From assembly GCF_020520425.1 (NCBI RefSeq), contig NC_079489.1, positions 21,910,001-21,974,000 on the forward strand: 64,000 bases of DNA, given 5' to 3'. The notes beneath the pieces are model-generated. The model made no database searches. It was not told the origin of the DNA and saw only the letters and a list, made by a program, of their open reading frames with translations. Position 1 is the first letter of the stretch, and each line of letters starts with the position of its first letter. Below are positions 10,803-23,500 of this stretch, piece by piece. Position numbers and translations under genes: made by a program. Source of the stretch: Spinacia oleracea. Its lineage: Eukaryota > Streptophyta > Magnoliopsida > Caryophyllales > Amaranthaceae.

Positions 10803-11105
10803 TGGCCCGTCTGTTTTGTGGCTGAGGGCGACGTCTCACCATCCGTCTACTAAGGGAAAAGATTTAGACTTATCATATATTGTTAACTTACTGTTTAGAT
10901 GCATAACACAAATCAATATAATTCATGTAAATATACATAGTACTACTTATAACACATTCTATATACCATTATTTATCATAACTTTGATCATGAATTCATG
11001 AAATGTATTGTCTTACACTGATCTTCAGATTTTATAAAGGAAAATTTACCAACAACTATCTTTTCCTTTGTTTTTGGTGAACAACTACCTTAAACTATGC
11101 TTTTG
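10803..11105. other. 3' flank of the small-protein gene, no feature seen
   Basis: AT-rich; it presumably holds the 3' UTR and poly(A) site of the Ala/Gln-repeat gene. No ORF with recognisable domains. Confidence 0.5.
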
Positions 11106-11110
11106 GTTGA

Positions 11111-11470
11111 TGTTATAACCAAACGCGTGCCACGAACGATTGAGAACAAACCCACAAATATAGGACAAATAACAAAGACAATAATAATAGACACAATAAC
11201 CCCTCAATTGATGATTCCTCTCACCAATGTATTTTCCCCTCTTGTTTTCTAGCTAGGCCTAAACCCCTTTTTATAGGCTAAACTAGAAACCCACGTCTGC
11301 TAGAATTATACTTGCTCCCCAAGTCTAAATAATTCTAGAGATTGTTACATACCAAAATATATCTACTTTCCTAATTACAATTCTAATTAAACTAGGAAAC
11401 AAGATATTAAATCAAACAAGTCTGTTTAGTATTTTTGTCAACTTAACTAAGTTTTGTTTATTTCCTAACA
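11111..11470 (-). mobile_element. Solo LTR, TSD GTTGA
   Basis: A 360-bp segment beginning TGTTATAACC and ending TTTCCTAACA (TG...CA ends), flanked by direct repeats GTTGA at 11106-11110 and 11471-11475. On the minus strand it carries a TATA-like CTATAAAAAGGGG (about 11264-11276). That sets the orientation and suggests an LTR left by recombination between the two LTRs of an element. No internal domain is present. Confidence 0.85.
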
Positions 11471-11807
11471 GTTGAAAATAATAACACTAATGATTTTCTC
11501 ATTTTAAAACAAAGATGCTTTTTCATTTTTAACTGTTTTAAGGAATTAATTCAAAACTCATTCGTCTCCTTTTTTCAATGAGGATTTCATACATATTCTA
11601 CTTTGAATAATATTGATGATTTATATGTAAGTTGGATAAAACATAATCATGTGGATCTTGTTAGATGCGTCTCAATTTTTTAATTTCAAAATATCAACTT
11701 TTTATAATTTTTGAAAGATAAATAAATAAATAAATAAATAACGTTGTACATTACATGCGTGAAAATGACCAACATTGCGAGTGAAAACAAACGGAAAAAC
11801 TACTTCG
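11471..11807. other. AT-rich spacer
   Basis: Lies between the solo LTR and Copia A. Contains an (AAAT)n run near 11718-11742 and nothing else I can name. Confidence 0.5.
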
Positions 11808-12324
11808 TGTTGAGAATAGTGCACCTGCTTCCAAGAGTAACAATTAGTTTGTTAACTTTTGTATTTAGTGTAATTATTCCTTGCATATAAAGGGAAATAC
11901 TATTGTACTACCTCCGTTCCTAAATGATCTTTACGGTTACTATTTGCACGGTAATTAAGGAATTTTGGTGAACATGTGATGGTGGGGTAACAAATGGAAA
12001 ATGAGTGGCTATAAATTGTCCAACAATGTGAGTGGGTGGAAACTAATATTAAAGTATTGTGAGTGGGTAAGTTATTGTGGGCCAAATAAGAGTAAAAATG
12101 GAATAAAGTAGGATTGTAAAGAACTTTCAGGAACGGACTAAAACGGAAAGCGTAAAGAACTTTTAGGAACGGAGGTAGTAAGTAATAGTTAATTAATTAA
12201 TCTGATAATAACATAAAGTTTGTTTCCTCTTTTCTCGTTCCTCTCTTTCTCTCTCATATCTTCTCTATGTTTTTACTCCAATGGAAGAAGCAACTAGCAA
12301 GTACCTAATTTACAGACTTTTACA
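11808..12324 (+). repeat. Copia A 5' LTR (with MITE inside)
   Basis: Matches the 3' LTR at 41882-42111 apart from the 271-bp MITE at 11908-12178. It ends TTTTACA immediately before the primer binding site TGGTATCAGATGC (12325-12337), which resembles the initiator-Met tRNA-type PBS of Copia elements. Confidence 0.85.
11908..12178. mobile_element. Stowaway-like MITE inserted in the A 5' LTR
   Basis: TIRs CTACCTCCGTTCCTAAA (11908-11924) and TTTAGGAACGGAGGTAG (12162-12178) are perfect over 17 bp. TA dinucleotides flank both sides (11906-11907, 12179-12180). The 3' LTR of the same element has the unoccupied site. Confidence 0.9.
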
Positions 12325-12800
12325 TGGTATCAGATGCTATGATTTGATCTTCCGCGTTCAATCAGATTGTTTGTCTCTTAATCCAGTTTCTCTGAAACAT
12401 CAGGCTATTGCTCTAATTTTTTCTGATTGTTCACTCAATCAATTTCTCTGAGGTTTTCTCTGAATCTCTTCAATTTTCTCTTAATTTATGTTTTCTTTAA
12501 CTTGAAGCATTTTTTCTGAAATTTTCAATTGAAACCCTTTTTTTTTCCGTCGCCAAAAATTTCAATTTGATTCTTCCATTTCGTCAGCAAAGACCTTGCT
12601 CAGTTTGAATTGCTGATTTGTTTGCACAAAATCCTTGAAATATAACAAGATCTAGTTTCGACAATTTGTTGACCTAACGTTACATTACCCTCAATCACCC
12701 GAAAAAAGTGATCCAAAAATGGATTTGACTTTAGGGGTATGTTCGACCAAAGTGGCAATTGATTCAGAAGTGGATGAAACTAGTAGCACAATACTAGCAT

Positions 12801-15722
12801 TGTAATACCTCGTATTTTTATAATAATTATATAAAGCATTTTATGATTTTTAGAATTTATTTCGCATTTAAATATTATTTAAATGTATTTTAATTAATTA
12901 GAATATTTATTATTTTAATTAATTACAAAACGAATTTAATTTTCGAGTCGAAAAATTTAATGGGTCGCAAGTAATTTTAAAGGTTTGGGTTTTTAAATAA
13001 AAAGTCTAACTCGTTTTATTAATCGAGCCCAATCAAAAGAATTTAATTCTAAGCTTTATGCTAGCCCAATCATTTAAATGCTAAGCCCAATGTCAAATTT
13101 CCAAGCCTAGTCCACTAGGGATATGAGAGCCTATAAATAGGACTCTCCTCATTAAATGATCCCATTGTTTTTCATTAAAGCCTCTCTCTTTTTCTTGCCC
13201 CACACTCTTCCTCTCTCTCCTCTCTTGTGTCGGCTCACCCACACCCGCACACCCGAACACGAGCACTCGGTGCCCTGTGTGTCGTGCCGTGCCTTGTTCC
13301 CTCGTTGCTCGCCCACTCCCTCTCGCCCTCGCAGCCGCAGCGTGCACTAGAGTGCCCTGCGCTACTGCTCTGCTTGCTGCTGCTGCGTGCCTCGTGCTCG
13401 CGCCCAGCGCCCAGCGCCCAACCAACCCCTCTTGCTCTTGTCCCTCTTGCGCGCACAGCGCCCTCGTCCCTCGCCCCTCGTCCCGCAGCGCTGTGCTGCC
13501 TGCTCGCTGCCCCTGCTCGTCGCCCCTGCCGCGCGCGCACACGCACCCGAGTGTGTGTGTGTGTGTGTGTGTGTGTGTTCTTGTTCGTTATTAAATTCTT
13601 TCGCCCAATCACAATTAATTTGTGGTTGTTCCGTGCTATAGGCCGGATTGGTATAATTCTCTTCTTCCTTACCTATTCTATTTCAATTTCGTATTTTAAA
13701 TTATATTATTGTTTTGAATGATTAAAATGCTGGGAATCGGTTGTGAACACTGTATTTTGAGGATTTATATGTTTTAATTCGTGAGGCGTGTTTTAATTAT
13801 TAAAGCATGAATTTTCAGATTTGTTTATGTAATAAAGAATTGATTTTTATGATGTAAAATTGGTTTTATTGAGAAATTCAAGTTAGAGTTTTAACCTAGA
13901 CCTAATGGGTGAATTGATTAGCATAATTAGGTGATTAATTTAATTATGATAATCAATTATATTTTCAGATTTATAAAAAGGTTTAAAGTGTTGATTTTTA
14001 TTGATTTTAAGGATGGGAAAAAGTATGTTTTCATACCAGGGATTAGTTTTACAAATTGAGACGATTATTTTATTAAAGAACGATTGAATTCTAATTATTA
14101 ACAAGGTTTTATATTTTATAAAGTTGCTGGAAATTTAATGAACATGGAAATAATTAAGGTTTCATTATTTTGATGATAGGAGGTGATTTCTAAGTGAGTG
14201 ATCGTTTTTGCAAAGTGGCCCCTACGCTTAGATATTCAAGGTACGTACAAGTCTATGGCGACCACATTATTTGTCAAGGGACATTACATGATTGTTATTG
14301 ATGTGAATTAGATAATGTGATCTTGGTGGATTCATATTTGATTTGGTGGATTCAATAATTATTATATTGGAATTATTGAATTATTGGTTGAACAAGCATG
14401 TTAGGACTATTGTGAGTATGGATTTCATTGTCAATCATGTTGTTCAATATTTATGCATGTATGGTTTGTTTCACATGCAAGGGATGAATTATTTATTGTG
14501 ATGCTATTGTACGGGATGTCTAGCATACTTTTGAGCCAATTATTCGTGCCTCGTGGTATTATTTATTTTACCACATGTGAAGGGTTAGCTCACGTAAGCT
14601 ACCACACATGTAGGATTCAGTTGGGAATATTTTTATATGAAATGAATTAGGATTTGTCGTGCAAGGACACAACCCTCATGTTAACAGGCATGATGTGGAG
14701 TCTCACCTTTTGTGAGAAGGAACTTGGTAGTAAATTCACTACGTCTTGATTTATTGATCACAAGTCCTAAAGGATTAAAATGAAATTATTTTGGTTGTCG
14801 TTTATTAAATGTATGTATGTATGTATGTATGTTTGTTGATTCTAGAGTTCGCCATTAATAAAATATTAATAAACTTAAAGTGAACCAGAACAAGCTTCAA
14901 AACTCTTGGAACGTATATACCTTGAGTATGAACAATGGGGGGAGTCTTTCCGGAAAACCCGTTCTCCTACTAATGATACAAGACGTTGTTTCATTTAATC
15001 TATGTGTTGGAATTCCGTCGGTATGGCCCGACACTCGGTATGGTCCGATATTTATTATGGTGTTGGTGGGCTCCCAACACTCTTGCTTTATGGAATATTC
15101 TTTTGGCCCGTTCGAAGCTTAGTCTAATTAAATTGGGAGTCAAGAGTCGAGTCAAGTGTCGAGTCTTGTATTCATGATTTGTTTGTTATTATTAAATGGC
15201 TTTTGCATGTTGATTAGTACTTAAGCGAGTGATGCATGTTTATAGTTTTATTTCACTCTAACCTTGTAAGTACTCAGCTTTTGCTGACTACGTGCTTTAT
15301 GTCTTTTGGTCATGACCTTCGCCTTAATGACCCTATGATGATCCATCATTTGCACTTGTATTGTTGGGGAGTAGATTAATTTAGCAGGTTGGTAGATCAA
15401 AGTACGATCGAAATCATGTAGCTTGGGATGATTGAGAGAGTTGCATTATTTTGTGCTTTGAAACTATTTTTAATACTTTACTTATGTTTTGAATTGTTGG
15501 ATTTTTAAATACTTTGGTTTTTGGGCCGTTATGGTTCCAACTTGTAGGAGGTCTCAATAATTATTATTTATGTTGGTTTGAAAGTTAGTTGACATTAATT
15601 TCCGTTGCGTAATTCTGGTACTAGCCTTAGCCGTTATCACGGTAGCGGTAATACTTTAGTAATTCCTTTATTTTAAGTTGGAAAATGGTTTTATAAAAGC
15701 AAGAAATTATTAGGGTGTTACA
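12801..15722 (+). mobile_element. 2.9-kb solo LTR, TSD AGCAT, inside Copia A gag
   Basis: Begins TGTAATACC and ends GGTGTTACA (TG...CA with an imperfect inverted repeat). It is flanked by AGCAT at 12796-12800 and 15723-15727. The start sequence does not recur at the end, so this is one long LTR rather than a two-LTR element. A TATA box CTATAAATAG lies at 13131-13140. The length, the TGTAAYACC ends and the GTACTCAGC block near 15270 recall long LTRs of Tekay/Del-like chromoviruses, which is inference. No coding domains are present. Confidence 0.82.
13220..13578. repeat. GC-rich low-complexity island and (GT)n in the solo LTR
   Basis: About 80 bp after the TATA box the AT-rich LTR turns into a C/G-rich stretch of CGCCC, GCGCC and CTCGCCC words. 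It ends in (GT)n at about 13550-13577. ORFs on both strands here are composition artefacts. Confidence 0.8.
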
Positions 15723-16301
15723 AGCATTGACTCAGAATCCTAGCTCGGTTTATTATCTACATCCTTATGATGGTGAGAATTTTGGAGACTGGAAAAGGAT
15801 GGTTGTGATTGGTTTAACCTCGAAGAAAAAAATGTGTTTTGTTGATGGTACCTTACCGAAGCCAACTGGTGTAACAGAGGCTATAGCATGGGATCGTGCT
15901 AATAACATGGTATGTGGTTGGATCTTGAGGTCCTTAGGACCTGCTACTGCTAAGAGTGTCTTACTATTGCGAATTGCTAGAGATGCGTGGAAGGATTTGG
16001 AGGACAGATTTGGCCACTCCTCAGTAGCTCAACTTTATTCTCTTCAACAAGAGCTTTTAAACATGAGTCAGGGAAATGGTGATATCTCAACATTCTTTAC
16101 AAAGATGAAAGTCTTGTGGGATCAATTGGATGATGCAAATCCAATTCCATATTGTGAATGTGGTGCCTGCACATGTAACTTGACAAAGAAATTCATGAAG
16201 ATACAACACGATCAACGTTTGGTGCACTTCTTGATGAAGCTCAAGGAGGCATATCAACAAGTTCGATCTAACGTTCTAATGATGGAAGTTGATGCACCAC
16301 T

Positions 16302-17684
16302 TGAAGGAGATAATGCCCTTGGTCCAAGTATGCATTCTATGTTAAGTCTAATAAATGCGGTTCAGTATTAATTAACAAGTTAATAATTCAGTGAGATCAA
16401 GTGAGCTGAATGCCTAGCTAGAGGCCGCTTCAGTTCAAGTGGAATTAATGATATTAATCCACAGCTTACTCTTGACTGAACCCGTAGGGTCACACAAATA
16501 GCACGTAAACGGATCAAGTATTTAATGGCATTAAATACTCCATCTATGAATATTCGGAACCGACGGATCTTGGTTTCAGTGGGAGCTAAGATCGTCACAG
16601 GCAAGAAATGAATACTCCGGAAACGATGATATTGCCGGAAACGGAAATATGGATCGTATCGGAAATATGAATATTATCCAAGTCGTAGATGTTGCCGGAA
16701 ACGGAAACATGGTACGTATCGGAAAATATTATTGGAAATGGAAATATTACCAGAATCGGAAATATTGCCGGAAACGGAAATATTGTCAGAATCGGAAATA
16801 TTGCCGGAATCGGAAAATAATTCCGGAAACGGAAATATTAAATATTTGTTCGAAACGGAAATTAATTCCGGAATCGGAAATTTTAAATATTGTTCGTATC
16901 GGAAATAGATTCCGGAAATGGAAATTTAATCGGAAGCGTATCGTACGAATTAGCATCGGACGAGGCTTGCCGGACGAAGGCCCAGCACGAAGCCGGGGCC
17001 ATCGCCCAGCAAGCATGCGCGCCACAAGCCCAGCCAAGGCAGCGCCCAGGCCTACCGCAAGGCAGGCCCAGCGCGCGCCAAGGGCCACGGCTGCGTGGGC
17101 CGTGCTACGCAGGCTGCTGCTCGCACGCGCATGGGCAGCCCTTGTGGCTGCCGTGTGTGTGTGAGTTTGTGCTCATGCGTGATTCCTGAATCTACAAGAG
17201 TCAGTGTATGATTAAATTTCTATTCCTAATTGGATAAATTAATTAAATAGAATTCATGTAGGATTCTAATTCCAATTAATTCGTATCCTACTAGGATTAC
17301 GATTCCTTTTCCATAACTCTATAAATAAAGGCCTAGGGGTCATAATTTATACACAAGTTTCAAAGTATTCAAAAGTGAGTTTTTTGAGAGAAAATTAAAA
17401 CACATCTTGCTCAAAAGTGCCGAAATTTTCTAGTACCTTAAGGGCGATTCTAGTTGGTCAATCTTAAGGCGGATCCGGACGTGCTGTGGACTATCTACGG
17501 AGGGACGACACTTGGAGTCCTAAAAGACTTGTTCTTGTTCGGTTCGGGCGCAGCTAGGGAGGGCACGCAACAAAGAGTATGCATCTAAATTATGCTATAT
17601 GATTATGTGTAAATAATATGTTGTCCTGGGTTAATGGTTGTTTCCGCATGATCTATGTAGTGTCATATGTATCATAACCTAACA
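16302..17684 (+). repeat. Copia B 5' LTR
   Basis: 1383 bp, TGAAGGAG...CCTAACA. It contains an array of GGAAAYGGAAATATT/AATCGGAAATATT-type short repeats (about 16630-16945), a GC-rich island (about 16965-17165), TATAAATA at 17320-17327 and then the R/U5 region. It has one more 36-bp repeat unit than the 3' LTR. Confidence 0.95.
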
Positions 17685-20523
17685 GTGGTATCACGAGCCC
17701 CTTATTATTTTCATAATCTAAATTGCATGAACATGGTTAAATATTACAAATTTGCAAGAATTAAAAGGGGTGATTAATTTTCGTAATTGTTAATTAATTG
17801 CAAATTGCGTTTATTTAATTATATGTACGCAGTTTTTTCGGCAGTTTCTTCATTACTCATCCGAATTGAGTGATTTTTGTGTCAATTCCGCATGTAAAAG
17901 GCATTCTAAAATTTTGACAAAAATAGTATTTTTCTGCCGAACCCAGAATTCTCAAATTCGAAGCCTAACTATGACTTTTCGAAGGTTTTAGTTTTTCGAA
18001 TGCAAAATTTCGTAAATTTAAGATGTTAAATTAAATATTTGCGATTCCTGTTGATAAATCTTGAATTTTTGATTGACCTACTGCATATGTTTAACAAGTT
18101 TGAATGCCTAGTCTTGTTAATTATGCAATCTAATTTGTAATTATGATTAATTTGTTGAAAATTAGAATAATTTAGAATTAATTTGATTTTCATAATTAAT
18201 TGTAATTTAATTAGAAACCTATGATTAAAAACCACCATAAAAACTGTAAATTTACGATAAATTTTAAATTTTTATGACCTAGACTTGAATCCATATCAAT
18301 CGGAAATCAATTGGATAATAAATTTTCGATTTTTTCGCCCTAAAATTATGAAATTAATAATATTTATTAATTTGTCATTAATTTTAAATATAAATTTTAA
18401 AATTTTATGCGATTCGTTCAAATAACTTGCACGCACGAAGCAATGGACGCTTCGTGTTACCCTTAAGGGGTGTTGTATAATGCGGGCATGCGACGACGAG
18501 CAAGGGAGCTCGTCGCCCGTGCGGCACGAATGCAATGAGCAAGGACGTAGTGCACGAGCACAAGGCAGCAGCCCTGCCTTGTGTCGTGTGCCACGAGCAA
18601 TGAACGAATGGGCATGGGCGAAGGGCGAGCCAAGGCAGTCGCGTGTGGGCAGCAAGCGAGCTGCGCCACAACGCGCGCTGCCTCGCACAAGTGCGCGCAG
18701 CCTCGCGCGCAGCGAGCGCAAGCTCGTGTGCCACGAGCGCTGCGCCCAGCACTGCTCGCGCGCGCAGCGCGCGATGTCGCTCGCCCAGCGAGCGATGTCG
18801 CGCCCCAGCGAGCGATGGCTCGCGCGCGCAGCGCGCGATGTCGCTCGCCCAGCGAGCGATGTCGCGCCCCAGCGAGCGATGGCTCGCGCGCACAGCGAGC
18901 GAGCCAGCGCGCCCAGCGAGCGATCTCGCGCGCGCGCACTGCGAGCGATAGCTCGCGTGCGATGGGGCGCTGTGCGGAGGCTTGCGATAGGACAGCAGCA
19001 GCTATGCGACGAGCGCATGGGCTGCGCGCACATGGCCAGCAATGGCTGTGTGCGTACGGCCCATGGGCGTGCAACGCGTAGGGTGTTTGCGTTTCGATTA
19101 GATCGTTTTGAATGTTTAATTTGAAAATTTCAGTTCACGTAATTTTAATTAATTTTAAAATTTGAATTAATTTCTTGGATTTTAATTTTGAATATTATAA
19201 TTATAATAAATGGAATTTATTCTAATTATTTTACTAAAATTAAAATCATGAATTAATTTAAATGCGACTGAAATTAAATTAAATTTTTGGATTCAATTAT
19301 AAATTTATATGAGCTTTAAATTTTAATTAAATTTGTATGTTTCCGGTTAGACTAGAAATACAATTTTATGTTTAAAATTAGTAAAGCATATGAATTTATT
19401 GGTTTGAGTGGGAGCGCTTTTTAGTCATAAACTCTTGATTAGGTCTACAAATCCTTAAGGTTAAAACAACTCGATTAGAATTAATAAGGACTGAATAATT
19501 GGTAGATTATTGGTGCCCTTGATTAATTGCTGCAAATGTTTACGTGATGCATAATGTGTTTTACTAACCAGCTATGTGGGCCATTCATGATAATGAATGG
19601 GTGAATGGTATATATTGTATATGTACTGTTTTGCAGGTTATGAAGTGACTAGTATGGCCCAAATAGGATAGAAAATATGGTCTGCGTACCATTAATTTGA
19701 ATGTAATTGGTCTAAAGTACCAAAGTTATTTTTCAATTCAAATATGGTCTGCGAACCATCAAATAGTTGTAATTAGTTATAGCTTATCCTATTTGAAGAA
19801 AATGGTGCCTCCCACGGAGATTTTCAAGACGGACTTTGAAGTCAAAGCTTCAAGATGAAGTCGGGCCATACTAGATCACAAATATCTTATGCATGTTTTA
19901 AGTTATTTATTGTTTTAAATATGTCTTAAAATGCATGAGATCATAAGCTTGATTATGTTGCATGATTAAGGATTTTAGTTCACTTAAAATCTAACCAACA
20001 TAGTAAGAGCCTTAAGTTCCAAACTTAAAAATTGAGTTAAAAGGTGCCATGCCAAAATATACACTTGCTTGGATATCCTTTACATCAATCTAGTAATAGT
20101 TTTCGCTCAGCGAGGTGTTACTTATTGGTCCTAAAGGGGCAAGGTACACAAATAATTGTGAGTACATGTTAGTTTTGGTGAAACTCAACGATATAAGTAA
20201 GGAGTCCTTTTATGTCGTGGCAAATTCGATAGGTTTACCTAATAAGTTCTTAGACGTACCTATCAACCAAGAATAGTTTCTAGACTATTAGCAAAAGGCT
20301 TTTGCTTACCTAAGATGTTCTAGGATTAAGTCGACAAACTGTGCTTAGTTCTTCAATGATTTTAGGATCTTGGAATCATTTTATTCACACCTGCCGGAAC
20401 ACATAACTTGAATAAAATGCTTAATAAACATTGAATTATGCATGTATGCTAGAATTTAAGTTTATTAAGAGAAACTGTGAATGGTTATTTATTTGTTTAT
20501 TCTTTTCAATTGTAGTTTTTAAT
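17685..20523 (+). other. Copia B untranslated leader
   Basis: About 2.8 kb between PBS and the gag start with no credible ORF, long for a Copia element. It is AT-rich apart from the GC-rich block at about 18420-19085. Packaging signals probably lie here, by analogy. Confidence 0.7.
18420..19085. repeat. GC-rich palindromic repeat island in the Copia B leader
   Basis: An island of CGAGCGATG, CGCTCGCCCAGCGAGCG and GCGCGCAGCGCGCG words in an AT-rich leader. A 64-bp unit is repeated in tandem (its GCGATGTCGC word begins at 18771 and again at 18835). Many words are self-complementary, so strong RNA hairpins are expected. ORFs of 160-248 codons on both strands are by-products of this composition. 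Confidence 0.85.
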
Positions 20524-23500
20524 ATGGCAAACAACAATCAAAACATCATCATGGGTTCTGAGCTTATGGTCAAGCTGAACCTGACAAATTTTCTTGAATG
20601 GGAAGCTAAGCTAGTTGAAATAGTCAAACTCAATGGACTTGAGTATGTACTATCACATCCCATGCCAAGCTACTATGCCAGAGACATGACCCCTGAGAGA
20701 TTTTACGCCTGGGATGCGGATCTCAAAAAGGTTATGAGTCTCATGCTGAACAATATCCCTGATGATTGGGCTAGAAGGTTTGTAGCCTATGAACCTTTTA
20801 CGCTCATCAAGAATCTGAGGGATATCTGTCGTGGAAGTACGGAGGACAGGGACCTGAACGTCCATGAGTTGATTGAATCAATGTCTGGTCTAAAGGTTAG
20901 TTCTCCCAACAGGTGTTATAGGATGGAGGTCCAAGAAACACATGTTCAGCTCCTTCGCACTAAACAGAGGGTAGGCGTCCCACTGAGGTTCCATGTGGAT
21001 CTTATGTGTTCATATTTTGATCGCCTAAGTCTACTAGGAACACCAATAAGCGAAAGGATGGCAGTCTCTGTCTTGCTCAATTCACTACACAGTGGGTTTG
21101 GTCGCTTCAAGCAACAATACCTAAGTGAACCAAGAGAAGAAACAGTTGCAGAATTTATTCACCTTGTCAGAAAGGCTGAAATAGTACTGGACTGTGAAGC
21201 CAAAGATTTACTCAAGGCTAGAAAGAGACCATTCAAGAAAGGTGGAAAGCAGGACAAGTCCACATCAAACTGTCTTTATTGTGATGGAATAGGCCATTAC
21301 AAAAGAGAATGTCCAAAGCTAAAGGAAGATCAGAAGAACGGAACAGTCGTTCCATCTTCAGGTATTTTCGTTATAGACTGTATACTTGCTAATTCAACTT
21401 CTTGGGTATTAGATACAGGTTGTGGCTCACACTTATGTTCCAATCCACAGGGACTAAGAAGAAGTAGAAAGTTAAGCAAGGGAGAAGTCGACCTACGAGT
21501 GGGAAATGGAGCACGGATTGCTGCATTAGCCGTAGGAACTTACTATTTGTCGTTGCCCTCCGGGCTAGTTTTGGAACTGGAAGAATGTTTCCATGTTCCA
21601 AGTCTTACTAAAAACATCATTTCAGTTTCTTGCTTAGATGCTAAGGGATTTTCCTTTATAATAAAAGACAATAGTTGTTCGTTTTATTTTAAAGAGATGT
21701 TTTATGGATCTGCTAGATTAGTCAATGGACTTTATTTATTAGATCACGACAAACAAGTATATAACATAAATACCAAAAAGGCCAAAAAGGATGATTCAGA
21801 TCTCACCTATCTGTGGCATTGTCGATTAGGCCATATAAACTTGAAACGCTTAGAAAGACTTCAAAGGGAAGGAATTCTAGAACCATTTGACTTAGAGGAT
21901 TATGGTAAATGCGAATCATGTTTACTTGGCAAAATGACAAAGCAACCTTTCTCTAAAGTCGGAGAAAGAGCAAATGAACTATTGGGTTTAATCCATACAG
22001 ATGTATGTGGACCAATGAGTACAAATGCTAGAGGTGGTTTCAGCTACTTTATCACTTTCACTGATGACTTCAGTAGGTATGGTTATGTCTACCTAATGAA
22101 GCATAAGTCTGAATCCTTTGACAAATTCAAGGAATTTCAGAGTGAAGTAGAGAATCAATTAGGCAAGAAGATTAAGGCACTGCGGTCTGATAGAGGCGGT
22201 GAATATCTGAGCTATGAATTTGATGACCATCTGAAAGAATGTGGAATTCTATCAGAATTGACTCCTCCTGGAACACCACAATGGAACGGTGTGTCAGAAC
22301 GGAGGAACAGAACCTTGCTAGACATGGTCAGGTCAATGATGGGTCAGGCCGAACTTCCATTAGAATTTTGGGGACATGCACTAAATACAGCTGCACTCAC
22401 TATAAATAGAGCTCCGTCTAAAGCTGTCAAAAAGACTCCATACGAATTATGGTTTGGAAAGCCTCCAAATGTGTCTTTTCTTAAGATTTGGGGATGTGAA
22501 GTATACGTCAAACGATTAATTTCAGACAAACTTCATCCAAAATCTGACAAATGTATCCTTGTGGGCTATCCAAAGGAAACAAAGGGGTATTACTTCTACA
22601 ATACATCTGAGAACAAAGTGTTTGTTGCTCGAGATGGTGTCTTTTTGGAGAAGGATCACATTTCCAAAATGACAAGTGGGAGAAAAGTAGACCTCGAAGA
22701 AATTCGAGTCGAACAACAAACTCTAGAGAATGCTCAAGATGACATTCAAGATGAAACTCAGAGATCTTTAGAAGAATCTGGTGAGAATCATGGTCAATCT
22801 AGAAATGTTGCCCCGCGTAGATCGCAAAGATATAGATCTCAACCGGAAAGGTACTTGGGTATTTTGACGAACGAGAGCTATGACGTTCTATTACTTGAAA
22901 GTGATGAACCTGCGACTTACAAGCAAGCTATGACGAGCCCTAGCTCCAAGCAATGGCAAGAAGCCATGCAATCTGAATTAGACTCCATGTCTGAAAACCA
23001 AGTATGGGATTTGGTCGATTTGCCAGATGGCTACCAAGCCATTGGAAGCAAATGGGTTTTCAAACTGAAAAAGGACAAGGATGGGAAACTTGAAGTTTTC
23101 AAAGCTAGATTGGTTGCAAAAGGTTACAGGCAAGTCCACGGTGTGGATTACGATGAAACCTTTTCACCAGTTGCAATGCTAAAGTCTATTCGAATAATGT
23201 TAGCAATCGCTGCATATTACGATTACGAAATATGGCAGATGGATGTCAAAACTGCTTTCTTAAACGGCGTTTTAACAGAAACTGTGTTTATGACACAGCC
23301 TGAAGGTTTTGAGGATCCAAAGAATGCTAAAAAGGTATGCAAGCTAAAGAAGTCAATCTACGGATTGAAGCAGGCATCCAGGAGCTGGAATATACGTTTT
23401 GATGAAGCAGTCAGTGACTTTGGTTTCATCAAGAACGCAGACGAATCTTGTGTATACAAGAAGGTCAGTGGGAGCAAAATTGCTTTCCTAGTATTATATG

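Noticed and set aside
13093..13721. Overlapping ORFs of 105-164 codons on both strands in the GC-rich block of the solo LTR
   Set aside because: Open in nearly all frames because of C/G-rich low-complexity sequence without stops. No domain, and the block ends in a (GT)n repeat.
18296..19124. ORFs of 162-248 codons on both strands in the Copia B leader
   Set aside because: Made of palindromic CGAGCG-type repeats giving Arg/Ala/Ser-rich translations in every frame. Composition artefact, not genes.
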